The position numbers and the translations under genes are program-made. Shown here one piece after another: positions 41,830-52,870 of a stretch of DNA of 64,000 bases. Source of the stretch: Phragmites australis (Eukaryota; Streptophyta; Magnoliopsida; Poales; Poaceae); NCBI RefSeq assembly GCF_958298935.1, contig NC_084927.1, positions 12,986,001 to 13,050,000 on the forward strand. Direction: 5' to 3'. The notes beneath the pieces are model-generated. The model was given only the letters and a program-made list of their open reading frames with translations. It did not search any database and was not told the DNA's origin. Each line of letters opens with the position of its first letter. The first letter of the stretch is position 1.

Positions 41830-43940
41830 AAAACTTGCGCAAATGCTCGATGTTCCTCGCGTTTGAGAGTGGCTGCCCGTCCTCTGTGGCCAGCCAAAAC
41901 AAGCCTTGCCGCGGGGCACCGGTCATGATGAACGTGCCTTCCCACATGAGGGAGAGTTTATTCTTTCCTTCGAGCGTCTGGGTGCATCGGAGAACTAGAT
42001 CCCCAACTTCGAGTGACCGGGCCCGGATGTGGCACTGATGGTAGCACCTCAGGCTCTGTTGATATCTGGCGGCTAGGACGGCGGCTCATCGCTGACGCTC
42101 CTCCAAGTGCTCGATGTCATCGCGTCTTCGTTGTTCATGTTCGCCTTCTGAGTAGGCATTCACCTAAGGGGAGCCGAGTGTGAGCTCGGAGGGGAGGATC
42201 GCCTCGGCATCGTAGACGAGGAAGAAAGGCGTCTCCCCGATGGCCCGACATGGTGTGGTTCGGTTGGCCCATAACACAGCGGGTAGGTCGTCGATCTACC
42301 CTTTCCCATGCTTTGCCAGCACGTCGTAGGTCCGAGTTTTGAGCCCCTTCAGTATCTTGGCATTTGTGCGCTCGACCTGCCCGTTGCTACGGGGATGAGC
42401 AACAGAGGCAAAGTAGAGCTTGATCCCGAGGTCCTCGCAGTATTCCCTGAATAGGGCACTTGCGAACTGGGTGCCATTGTCGGTGATGATCCTGTTCGGG
42501 ACGCCGAAGCGACTTGTGATACCATGGATGAATTGGATCGCCGTGTTCTTGGTAACTTTTAGCAGGTTGGCCCGTTCTCGGGACTTGACCATGATGTCAT
42601 CGACATAAGCTTCAACGTTGCGACCAACCTGCATGTTAAGGGTAATGCGCACGGCCCACTGGAATTAAGATCCAGCGTTGCACAAACCAAAAGGCATTGA
42701 CACACAGCAATAAGTCCCCACTGGGGAAATAGAAGATGTTTTCTCTTCGTCCTGCTTGGCCATGCAAATTTGGTGATAACCCGAATTGGCATCTAGAAAA
42801 CACAAAAGATCGCACACCGCGGTGGAATTGACTATCTGGTCTATGCGAGGTAAAGGAATAGGATCTTTTGGGCAAGCCTTGTTAAGGTTGGTGTAGTCAA
42901 TGCACATCCGCAGCTTGCCGTTGGTCTTCAGGACGACGACAGCATTTGCTAGCCACTCAAGGTGGAGGACTTCTCGGATGAAGCCGGTGTCAAGGAGCTT
43001 GTTGACTTTCTCCCAGATGAACTCCTGGCGGTGGATGTTCTACCTCACCTGCCGTGCATCTGGGCGCACAACAAGGTGGTGCTCAACTACCTCCCTAGGG
43101 ATCCCAGGCATATCTGATAGCTGCCATGCAAACACGTCAGCGTTAGCCCGGACGAAGGTGATGAGCGTGCTTTCCTATTTGTTGCCCAAGTCACCACCTA
43201 TTCGGATGACCTGGGACGAGTCTTCACCCACCACGACCTCCTTTGTGGGGATGGAGGCGTCGGCGGCGAGTCGAGGTTTGGATAAAGAGGGTCCCAGCCC
43301 CCTGGGTGTCCTTTGACCTCGGCTCGAGCGGAGACCAAGGCCGAGTATAGCTACTCGGCGCAGGAGACGACACTACCGGTTTCGACAGGCACGGAGATGG
43401 GGCTGGCTGGACCCAGCATCTTGACCGTGAGGTAGGCGTAGTGTGTCACCACCATGAATCAGGCGAGCGCTGGGCTACCGAGGATTGCGTTGTAGGGGAG
43501 GGGGACCTCTGCAACATCGAAGATGACGTTCTTCGTCCGGAAATTATCCCGGTTCCCAAAGGTGACGTGCAGCTCGACCTGCCCGAGGGGTAATGTGTGT
43601 CCCAGCGTCACCCCATAAAAGGGGAGGGACGGCTTTAGGCGCTTTGGAGGCACCTCAGCTTCTTGAAAGCCTCCTGGGATAGGAGATTTAGGCCTACACC
43701 CCCGTCGATCAACACTTGGCTCACCTTCACATTGCAGATGGTGGGGGACACTACCCGAGGCAGTCGCCCCGCCCCTGCAGTACTCATAGGATGGTCCGCC
43801 CGACTGAAGGTGATCAGGGTCTCCGACCACTTTAGCGTGCTTGTAGCCACAGCGACCGGGGTTGCGAAGCACACCTCATGCCGCATTGTTTTGATGCAGT
43901 GGCGAGAGGAGGGCGTGTACGTGCTTCCGTCGATGAAGGC
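41830..43940 (-). pseudogene. pol: Pol remnant of the Tat-type element: protease, RT fused to integrase
   Basis: Minus strand, in order: protease with VLIDGGVGLNLLS (near 43690); reverse transcriptase start around 42907 (MCIDYTNLNKACPKDPIPLP, SGYHQICMAKQDEEK, SMPFGLCNAGS); the active site YVDDIMVKSRE (near 42605); then, without the rest of RT, connection or RNase H, integrase core IQFIHGITSRFGVPNRIITD followed by NGTQF and HPRSNGQVERTNAKIL; then the integrase C-terminal part down to about 41830. The RT-integrase join is in one open frame (42652-42296), so the deletion was in-frame or was left so by chance. Other stops occur (for example near 42665). It encodes no working polymerase. Confidence 0.88.
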
Positions 43941-43958
43941 GACTGTGTGCTTGGGCTC

Positions 43959-45139
43959 CTAAAACCCGAGCTCGTTATTTTCGGGGGTGGCTTTGTCGTC
44001 GCCACCCCTGCGGCGCTCCTCGCGCTCCTTCTGGCGCAGCTCCACGAGACCCTTGACCGACCGGCACTCAGTGAGGTCGTGGCAGTCGGTTTGGTGGATT
44101 TCACACCATTTTCTCGGCTTGGGGCTCGCGGGAGAGGGCTTCTTGTCGACAGCCTCTCGGCGTGCCGTCTTGCGGGCAGCGCCTTCTGCCGGTAGGATAG
44201 GGGCAATGTTGCACTTCTTCCTCTTTTTCTTTTCCCACTTGTCGGAGTGGGAAGGACCTGCTTTGTCGGCTACGGGTTGCTCGGGGCGCGGAACATGCCA
44301 CGCCCGAGCTTCCGCCGCCTTGTCGCACTTGTCAGCCAACGCAAAAAGCTCCGCGGTGGTCTCGACCTCATGCGTACCTAGCTTCTCGAGCATCCGCTCA
44401 TCACAGAGGCCCTGCCGAAAGGTGACAATGATGGCGTGGGGAGTGATCCGTGGAATGGTGTTGCGGACTTGGCTCAAACACTGTATGAATCACCTTAGCA
44501 TCTCCCCCTCCTGCTGCTTAAAGGCATGGAGGTCGCACTCTAGGCCGGGGCGCACGAAAGTGCCCTGAAAATTAGCCATAAACTGGTGGCACAGATCATC
44601 CCAGGAGCAAATAGATCCTGGGGGTAACTTCATACGTGGAAGTAGTTGGCCATCACCTTTTCATTCCCGCCTACCACTTGGACGGCGGTGGTGTAGATTT
44701 GGAGGAACTCAACGGGGTCGATGGAACCTTCGTACTTCTCTGGTAGTTCTGGCCAGAACATCGTGGGCCAGTTGACCTGGCGGAGCTCGCTGGTGAACGC
44801 ACGGCAGCCCATACCGTATCCCATGGCACCGTCCGCACCCCTGGGGGGTGAATGCCGGTGAATAGAAGAAGCCTGGTCCTCTGCCTCGGCCTCGCGCCGG
44901 GATTCCCGGTGGCGCATGAGAGTGACGCGCGCATCCTCGATGGCCCTCCACTCATTGAGGTGCAAGCAGAGGTCCTGAGCTCCTGTTGTTGCTAGGGGGG
45001 CGACACTCCGTCTGGAGCCCCCTCGGCCGGTTCTGCTACCACCCGAAGATGGTCCGGCTCTTGTTGCACCGCGGTGGGAGGTGGTGCAGGAACTCTCGGC
45101 AAGTACCTGTCGGTGAGCCATGCCCACTAAGTCAACCAC
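43959..45139 (-). pseudogene. gag: Gag remnant of the Tat-type element
   Basis: Minus strand. 45139-44630 encodes LCLHLNEWRAIEDARVTLMR, then WPTMFWPELPEKYEGSIDPV and FLQIYTTAVQVVGGNEKVM, ending ANYFHV and a stop. The next conserved part (GSICSWDDLCHQFMANFQGT) is in another frame, and a short piece of the family sequence between them is missing. After a TGA the frame 44477-43959 continues with SQVRNTIPRI, FRQGLCDERMLEKL and a zinc-finger-like KWCEIHQTDCHDLTEC. It is broken by a deletion with frameshift near 44627 and the TGA near 44480. Confidence 0.85.
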
Positions 45140-45577
45140 CTCCCATAGCCAACGGCCCTCCTGTGTTTCCCCCGCTACCTGGACAGGCGGGTGCCTGAGG
45201 AGTGCTTACGCTGCAAGCAAAGCACTCCTAGGGCTGGCATCACCGAAGGTGAGTTTACGCTGTAACGGCGCCCGGCATTGTCCGGACGCCGACCTTGTGG
45301 CAGAGACGGATGCCGCTTGCTGTGGGTTTTACGGCCCGCCTGTGGCGGCTAAGGCTCTCCTGGGCCTAGCGCCGTTGTCCCCGATGTAGGGAGGTGCCAT
45401 ACAGGCTCACTGCTGATGCAACTGAGGGTCAGCAGGAGCTGAGACCTCCTGGGCCACGTTGTATATTTCTTCGCTTGAGTTTGAGCTAGTGCGCTGAAGA
45501 TAATGTCCACCCGCCATTTTTCCTGCAAAAAATAAGGCGGATTCAGGGATGCAACCCCCCTACTTGGCGCACCAACT
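45140..45577 (-). other. Leader of the Tat-type element
   Basis: Lies between the 5' LTR and gag on the minus strand. The edge at the LTR has the palindrome TTGGTGCGCCAA followed by GTAGGGGGG, where the primer site is expected; the tRNA was not identified. Confidence 0.6.
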
Positions 45578-46854
45578 GTCGATGGGTGAACACCGCAAGC
45601 AGGGATCCTGAGGGACCCCCTTTGAGATTCGGCCGGGGGGCTGATTCTGGATCTACCTCGTACGTGGATTTAATGCGAATGTGTGAGATCTAGGCGGGAC
45701 GGATGATCGCCGGCTAGTATGAGTAATGCTCAAGGGATTTTAGACAGGTTTGGACCGCACGGAGCGTAATACCCTACTCCTGTGTGTCTGATGTGCTATT
45801 AATGCTCTTGGAATGCCTTTCTCTGGATCTCTGTGTTACAAGGTTTTTTGCCTAAGCCTTGAACTTCGTCTGAACTTCTTGCTTCTATTTGCCCATCTTT
45901 CTACGAAGTGGTCCCCCCTTTTATCCTACCGAGGGAGAGGCTCGACATGCCCAAATTGGGGGCACAAGTTTCTGTAAGTCATAAATGGAAAGCAACCATT
46001 ATGGGTCTACAGTTTGATGTTATAGGGGTTGAAAATGTGCCCTTCGGCTGGTCCCGTCACTCATTACGCCCCAACTTTAGCAGGTGCAGGGGGGCCCACC
46101 GGTCAGCCGCTGAATATCCCCGCATGCCCATCCGGTCAGAGCAGATCTAACACGTTCTGACGCGGCAGGGTGGCAGGCGATACGCCTCGAGCCCAGGGAC
46201 GATATCTTCAAGCCGTTTCCTTTATGGGCCCCGCAGGGTGACGTGCGATGGGACCCGTCGTATTAAATATCCCCACGCCTTCCTACCAGGCGGTGGCAAG
46301 GACTGACGTACTTAGTACGACAGGCGTGGGGGGTAGTGGTTGGATGTGACAGGCCATGCTCTCTCTTAAATGCAGCATCGGGCCTCCCACCGATTGACAC
46401 CTCACCGTCGAGCCCTTGTGGGGTCCACCGGCAAGGGGCTCCTCAGGTCCTCGAGGAACTCTGGGTACTCGAGGACCAACTGTTCTTGGCCCCGAGCACC
46501 CTCTCCCGGATTCGTCTCTTCTTGGGTCCTCGGGGAACTCCGGGTACTCGGGGGCCAACTGTTCATGGCCCCGAGCACCCCTCCCGGAACTGGCTCTTCT
46601 CGGGTCCTCAGGGAACTCTGGGTACTCGGGGGCCAACTGTTCCTGGCCCCGAGCACCCTCTCCCAGACTTGGCTTTTTTGGGTCCTCGGGAAACTCCGGG
46701 TACTCGGGGACCAACTGTTCATGGCCCCGAGCACCCCTCTCAGAACTGTCTGTTCTCGGCCCTCGGGGAAATGGTCCCTGAGGGATGGCGCCACGTGGCG
46801 TTGTGCTGTCCTGGCCTCGGGACTCGGGAACCCCTGGTTCCCATGTCACCGACA
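45578..46854 (-). repeat. 5' LTR of the Tat-type element (1,277 bp)
   Basis: Same ends as 35884-37002. It is longer by exactly 158 bp, which equals two extra units of about 79 bp (four units, about 46440-46760, each with GGGTACTCGGGG-CCAACTGTTC and GGCCCCGAGCACCC). Confidence 0.93.
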
Positions 46855-47784
46855 TACATCGATGCCATTAAACTCTAGTTGATGCTCATGAGATAAAGGA
46901 GAAGCTCAAGAAGATTGATGATAAGCGTGAAGGCTAAGTCACTTGTGGAGATTAAGTGACTAAAGGTATGAGATTATCAATTGAGTTTTATGGACTAACC
47001 ATGTACTATATGTTTGAGTGAGTGGGGTTAGATTCCGTATGAAGATTGGTAACAAGAGTAAATGTCAAGTTAATTGTGAAGATCAAGTGGCTTAAGGTAT
47101 AAAGTTGTCAATTAAGTTTTATGGACTAACCTATGTGGTTTGTGCATAAGAATGAGTTGGGGTTAAGTTCCATAAGAAGGCATGAGTTGAATTGAGATAT
47201 TCAATATGCTAAATTGGAAGAGCAATATCAAAATAAACTTAGTGATCAACTTTTGTGCTTGATGCTTGCAGTTCATGCTTTGGTGGTGAACCAAATGAAG
47301 ATGACACGATAAGTGAAGTATCCTATGCTCGGTGCATGGGAAGCTATCAAGAGAGCTTTATTAAGCTTCCGGAGATCGAGTGAAGATTAAGATAGAAGCG
47401 AGGATGATCATCGACATCAAGAGAAGAGAAGTTGATGATGAGCCTTGAAGAGCTATGAGAAGTGTCAGAGCTTTGATGATGTCTTCGTGAAGTTCGATAG
47501 GATTGCTCAAGGCAAAGGTATAACTAGAATATGCTTTCTAGTTTTGTCGGTCTCAAAGAGTTTGATGAGAGACCGAGTTATAGGATTGGTAGAGGTAATA
47601 TCAAGAGGGGTCATCAAAAGTATTGCTCGATTGTTGTGTCGAGTGCTCAAACCATGTGCTTAATGCGGGATGGGTTTGTGTTGATAGTTTGCTTTAGGAA
47701 TCTAGGGTATCTAAAAGGTGTTTTGATCAATGCAGAATCTTTCCAACGGTTAGTTTTTCACAATAGGGTATTTATAGCCCTTGT
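46855..47784. mobile_element. LTR-like repeat fragment, right part
   Basis: Continuation of 35584-35883 after the Ty3 insertion. It contains GATCAAGTGGCTTAAGGTAT-like repeats and a TATTTATA (47769-47776; minus-strand TATA box) just before the CACTA-3 end. I read it as part of a degraded LTR retrotransposon of unknown family. No protein is seen. Confidence 0.5.
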
Positions 47785-49148
47785 CACTACTATAGAGCCG
47801 ATCTTGTATGCTGGGCCATCACTACCGTTTCCTAATGGGCCAATAGTGATGAGGTAGCACTACCGGTTCATACGCGTCGTGGGAAGAATTAGTCATCATA
47901 GCTTATGAACTGGCAGTGATAAGGGTCATCATTGCCGGCCGATGGTTTGAGTCAGCAGTGATGCCCAACTCCATCATCACTGCCGACTAAAGGCACCGAC
48001 TGGTAGTGATATAAGGGCATCACTGCTGGCTGGTGATTTGAGCTGGCAGTGATGTCTTGGCTATATAAAAGTGGCCATCTCCTTCCATAAGTCTGAGCAC
48101 AATAGATAGGAGCTTTGTTTTCTTGGTCGGTGACGGCCATTTTTGCTCACCTAGTTCTTGGGAGTTTAAAAAATTTGAGGAATCCTAATGCCCTAGGTGT
48201 TCCAAGGTAGGTAACTTCATCTCAAATCCATTTCTAGTTGAATTTGATTTGCTAAATTTCTCTAGATTTTGAAATGATGGAGATGAACCTATGGCCATGA
48301 TGTTTGAAGACAATGTAGACACAATTATAACTCATTTATGATATGTAAACTTCAATTAGTAGCATATATTGGAAAGTGTCTTTATTATTGATTTAAATTA
48401 GCTATATATATGAGCATGTTTATTTTTGATTTAGCCATAAAATTAAGGTACATAGCAAGCTCCATTATTTTTGTTATATTTTAACTAATTAGCAAGCTCC
48501 AATATAGAAACTTCAGGCATGAGCATATTTATTTTTTATTTTTAATGAATTAGAAAATTTAGCCATGATGTTAAGGTATATAGCAAGCTCCAGTTATATT
48601 TTTTATATTTTAATTAATTAGCAAGCTCCAATATAGAAACTTTAGGTATGAGCATATTTATTGTTGATTTTTAATGAACTAGAAAATTTAGCCATGATAT
48701 TTAGGTATGTAGCAAGCTCCAATTATATTTTTTTCTATTTTAATTAATTAGCATGCTCCAATATGGAAACTTTAGGTATGAGCGTATTTATTTTGATTTT
48801 TAATGAATTAGAAAATTTTGCTAGGATATTTAGGTATGTAGCAAGATATAATTATATTTCTTATATTTTATTAGCAAGCTCCAACATAGAAATTTTATGT
48901 ATGATCGTATTTAGTTTCCATTTTTACTTAATTAGTCCTACATAAGGGTAAGTTTCTAGGGATGGTACCAACAAACACTCATCAGAATCGGGCATAAAAG
49001 CATACAAAAGGCAGCTCTTCCAACCCTGGCCAATTGCCGGTAGGAGATGGCAAGGTAATTTATTTGTTGGTGATTGCAAAATTTTGTAGATGTTATGAAT
49101 TTGGATTTACAATAATGATAAAATTGTAAATGGATAGAAGATGAATGT
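47785..49148 (+). mobile_element. CACTA-3, 5' part only
   Basis: Left terminus CACTACTATAGAGCC at 47785, preceded by TGT. A subterminal array (CATCACTGCCGGCT type) follows to about 48056, then TATATAAAA at 48062-48070, a leader with a donor-like CCAAG/GTAGGT at about 48205, an AT-rich intron-like tract and, at about 48962-49055, an ATG exon resembling the first exon of TNP2 (MVPTNTHQNRA, then a stop). It is cut at 49148 by a Copia LTR. No right end is visible in the window. Confidence 0.72.
48455..48915. repeat. AT-rich tandem repeat, about 120-bp period, four copies
   Basis: Units contain TTAGCAAGCTCCAATATAGA, TATGAGCATATTTATT and GAATTAGAAAATTTAGCC. They lie in the probable first intron of the CACTA-3 TNP2 gene. 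Confidence 0.85.
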
Positions 49149-50991
49149 TGAAGGGATCGGTAATGTTCTAAGAAGGGGGTGAATTAGGACACTTAGAACT
49201 ATTTCGGCTCCAACAACAACTCAAGATAAACTTATATCAATTTCTATCTAAATGTGATTTAGGTTTATCTAGTGTTTTTACTCTACCGATCAAAGCGGTT
49301 TCAACCTATCTATGAAGGTAAATTGCAAGAATGTAAATGCAGAAACGTAAATAAGGTTGAGAGAGCAAACTCGGCACAAGAATTTTTTTCTCATGGTATC
49401 GATGGCATGAATTCCACCCCTAATCTACGTTGGAGTTCCACAAAGGATATGCTTCTAGTCGGCACTCATTCACGGCTCTTGAGCAAACAAATCAAATAGA
49501 AAAGGCCTCCACCAGATGAGCCACCAAGCCACTAAGGTAAGGTCTCACCACTAGCCTTTCCTCTGGTTCCTTGCCGTCGTGATCACTTTGGAGCTTGAGC
49601 CACCAAGGCAAGGGTCTCTGCATCCCCGCACAGTCACCTTGCCGCCGCTCCACACTAAGTCGAAGGGTCAGGTCAACAAGCTTGCCGGCGAGTCACTAAG
49701 ACTCTAAGGTGGTAGCGTACCACTTGGTATAAGGTTGGATCACTCTTTGATCCACTCTCTAGGCAGCAATCACCTAGCAACACTCTCTCTAGGTCTATAA
49801 GCACTAAACACTCTCTAATCTTGTGCTTAATTTCCTTTGATAATCACTTTTAGCACTTTGGTGACTTGGATATCTTCTCAAGTGTACATGAACTTCTCTG
49901 GACTCTAGCAACACACCACACCTTTAAATGGTTGATTGAAGGGTTATTTATAGCCTCAAATCCATGCACTGGCTTTTAACTCAATAGCTCTGAAAAGCTG
50001 TTAACACCAGATGATCCGGTGAGAACAATAGTACTAACACTGGATCATCCGGTGAGTACACTCTCACAAACTAGATGTTGGAACTTCACTCAAGTCTTTG
50101 TGAATACCGGACACACTAGTGTATATTTCATCTCCATCACCGGACTATCTGATGAGTTATCCTGAGCCATCTAAGGCTTTCCTTCTTCTCGGCGTAAATT
50201 GCTCTGGTGTAAGTATCCGGTGCTCATCACTTCATCACTGGACAATACAGTGAGTCGACTTCAGCCAACGGAGCCAATGCAACCCTCTCTGGAAATAATG
50301 CTCTGGTGTGCACAACCTTCATCAATGGACCACCCATTGTGTTGAACTTTATTCTGCCTCTTTACACTGTTCGTTGTCTGGTGTGTGCAACACTTTGATC
50401 ACCGGATCATCTAATGCGTTAATCTTTGTTCTACCTCTTGGCATTGTTCATTATCCGGTGTGTGCAACACATTGATCACTGGACCATCCGGTGCTTTGAT
50501 ATATAACTTTAATGGCTGCAACCTTCTCTGGACAAAATGATCCGGTGTGTATCTTCTTTGATCACTGGACCTTTCGGTGAGGTCTTCAGGCCTCTCTCCC
50601 TTTTCCCAAATATGCTCTAGTGCACTTTCAACACTATCATCGGACCATCCGTTGTAACACTTCTAACAATTTTGGCCATGTGTGATCCAAGAATTCATCA
50701 GGTGATTTCATCAACTTATACATCCGGTGATCTTTTCCCCTTTTTGTCTTGATAAGCAATCAAAGCTTCGGTGAATTCAATACCCAGAGCACTGAACCAT
50801 CCGGTGAGGCAAATCTTCCTTAGACTTCTCCAATTTAGTCCAACTTTGTCTCAGCTGTGGTGGCTTGTTCATGTATTGCATCCATAAGATCTACTAACAC
50901 ATATTCTTTACAAACATTTTAGTCCTATTGACTATGTTGTCATTAATCACCAAAATCATAATCATGGCATAATAGAGCCATTTTTGTTACA
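49149..50991 (-). repeat. SIRE/Maximus-like Copia LTR (3' LTR, minus strand)
   Basis: Plus-strand ends TGAAGGGATCGG and ATTTTTGTTACA; the minus strand therefore begins TGTAACAAAAATGG and ends CGATCCCTTCA, as in SIRE/Maximus LTRs. The conserved CCCCCTTCTTAGAACATTAC block lies at the U5 end, a minus-strand TATAAATA at 49945-49952, and a purine stretch GAACGGAGAGAT (minus strand, 51003-50992) abuts the U3 end as polypurine tract. U3 carries about ten dispersed copies of GGATCATCCGGTG-like sequence at 50014-50830. The partner LTR and target duplication are not in the window. Confidence 0.7.
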
Positions 50992-52069
50992 ATCTCTCCG
51001 TTCATGATGATTGATGATAGTACAACCAAATCAAGTGGAAAATAATAAATGATATCAAACATAAAGATCATAAGTGAGCACAAAGTCTTACCACATTGCT
51101 TGGATGCATGTTCTTACCACTCATTCCCCTTTTGTTGTAGCTCTCTTTTTCTCCACTGGCACTATCTCCCTTGAACGACCTATGAAGAGCTTCTCTTTTA
51201 TCAATCTAGGCGCCTAGCATCTTTTCTTGTCACCCTTTGTCAACTTTGGCATTCCAAAATGTCTTGCTTGTTGCTATAATCTCCCAAAAAGAACTATAAA
51301 CACATGTTGAACTCAAGAGAAAATATTAGAACACATGGGAGAGGGCTTCACAAATCATGATCCAATAAAGGATACCAATCGTATGGATATCACTACAAAA
51401 GAATGATATCAATTGTAGGGTATGAAAGCACATGGATCATAATTTATAAACTCACATAATATAGTCGAAAGTCCCTCTATATGTGTGCATATGTATGATG
51501 AGAAAGAAATATATGCACAACTAGATAATATATCAAGATAGGAAGTTTAAGCTATATTATCCATGGAGCTAGCTTAAATAAATAAAATATTTGACAATTA
51601 TACCAATTGAAGAATTTAAGCATTGCATACCTCTGGGGACATGTTGATTGCTCCATGAGACTACAAAAGATGTCACTAGAAATACATGTTATTCTCAAAA
51701 TCACAACCTATGGGATATACTCCCCCTAAATGTGTGTATACAAGTGTTGAATACTTGTGAGACAGATATATATACACTTGTTATTGATAACAAGGGGGAT
51801 TTATCCTACAGATTGGATCATGGCACATGAAAGATACCAATTATAAAACAAGTGCCATGTAAAGAACATACAACTAATAAACCATGTAGGTTACTCATAG
51901 GTTAGAGATAAACACAAGGAACCTACCATATGAAAACCTACACTAGGCAATGCAATAAATTGAAATAAGAATATGCATTCCAAGACAAGGCAAATGAGCT
52001 AGACGCAAAACAAAACACATGAACAAGAATCTAGCTACACTTACCTCTTTTACCTTTGGATGGGGATTT
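50992..52069 (-). mobile_element. Internal 3' region of the SIRE-like Copia element
   Basis: Non-coding tail next to the polypurine tract. The minus strand contains GATGCTAGGCGCCTAGATTG and GTTGTACTATCATCAATC, as in the region after pol in this family. No Gag, Pol or envelope-like frame survives. CACTA-4 begins at its far end. Confidence 0.5.
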
Positions 52070-52089
52070 CACTATGTGAAAAAGCTCAT

Positions 52090-52455
52090 GGGTGACTGGT
52101 AATAATCCTCATGGGTGACAGGTCCCGCACCTGTCACCTCGAACACAACACTAATGACTAATCATTAGCGACGGGTAAGGACCTGTCACTAATGATGTCA
52201 TCGGTGACAGGTCATACCATTACCACTCACCTATGAGCGTCTCCTATGTGCTGGGGTGACAGACATTAGTGACGGGTAACCTCTTAACTCGTTACTTATG
52301 TCTAAACAAAAGCAACGAGTAACTAGGTTACCTGTCAGTTATTTTTGTCACCCATGTGGTAGGAGGAATACATAAGTGATGGGTAAAATAGTTACCCGTC
52401 TCTTATATTTAATATAAATGATAGGTAACCAGGTTATCTGTCACTTATGTGTATG
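52090..52455. repeat. Left subterminal array of CACTA-4
   Basis: About a dozen copies of GTGACAGGT, ACCTGTCAC or GACGGGTAAC in both orientations. Confidence 0.85.
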
Positions 52456-52870
52456 TTACCATATAGGAATATCCTATTTCCAGGCTGCATCCTGGAGCGT
52501 AGCCAGGATTTAGTAGTCGTCTTCTTCCTGCAAACAACAACAACACACTCAAATCTATATTGACAAACATGCATATAAGAACACACTTCATCACATAATC
52601 ATAAAGGTTACAAAGTTCCAATCAATTCATTACAGAATCACAAATGTTATAAAGTAAAGCTCAACTCATATTACATATATAAGACCGCATAACCTAGGGA
52701 TTCTATAGTGGAACTCGCCGTGTGAGCTTATGACTTCAGCCACCAATAACTCTACGATTCATCGTAGAATCTTCGAAAGTGCACCGTCATTGAAAAAAAG
52801 AGCGTCATATTCCTGAATAATTTGACGCATAACCAATGTCATGTTATAATGGAATTAAACTAATTACTAA

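Larger units (their letters stand above)
35884..46854 (-). mobile_element. Tat/RIRE2-type Ty3-gypsy element, minus strand, defective
   Basis: The 10,971-bp element lies between perfect TACAT duplications (35879-35883 and 46855-46859). The LTR termini are the inverted 8-mers TGTCGGTG/CACCGACA, with TGTCGATG at the 45578 end. Gag and pol read on the minus strand, so 45578-46854 is the 5' LTR. Next to it the minus strand reads TTGGTGCGCCAAGTAGGGGG, the probable primer site. A second gene runs on the plus strand at the other end, as known for Tat-lineage elements. The LTRs are visibly more diverged than those of the Tekay element, and pol has lost its middle, so it is an old, dead copy. Confidence 0.93.
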
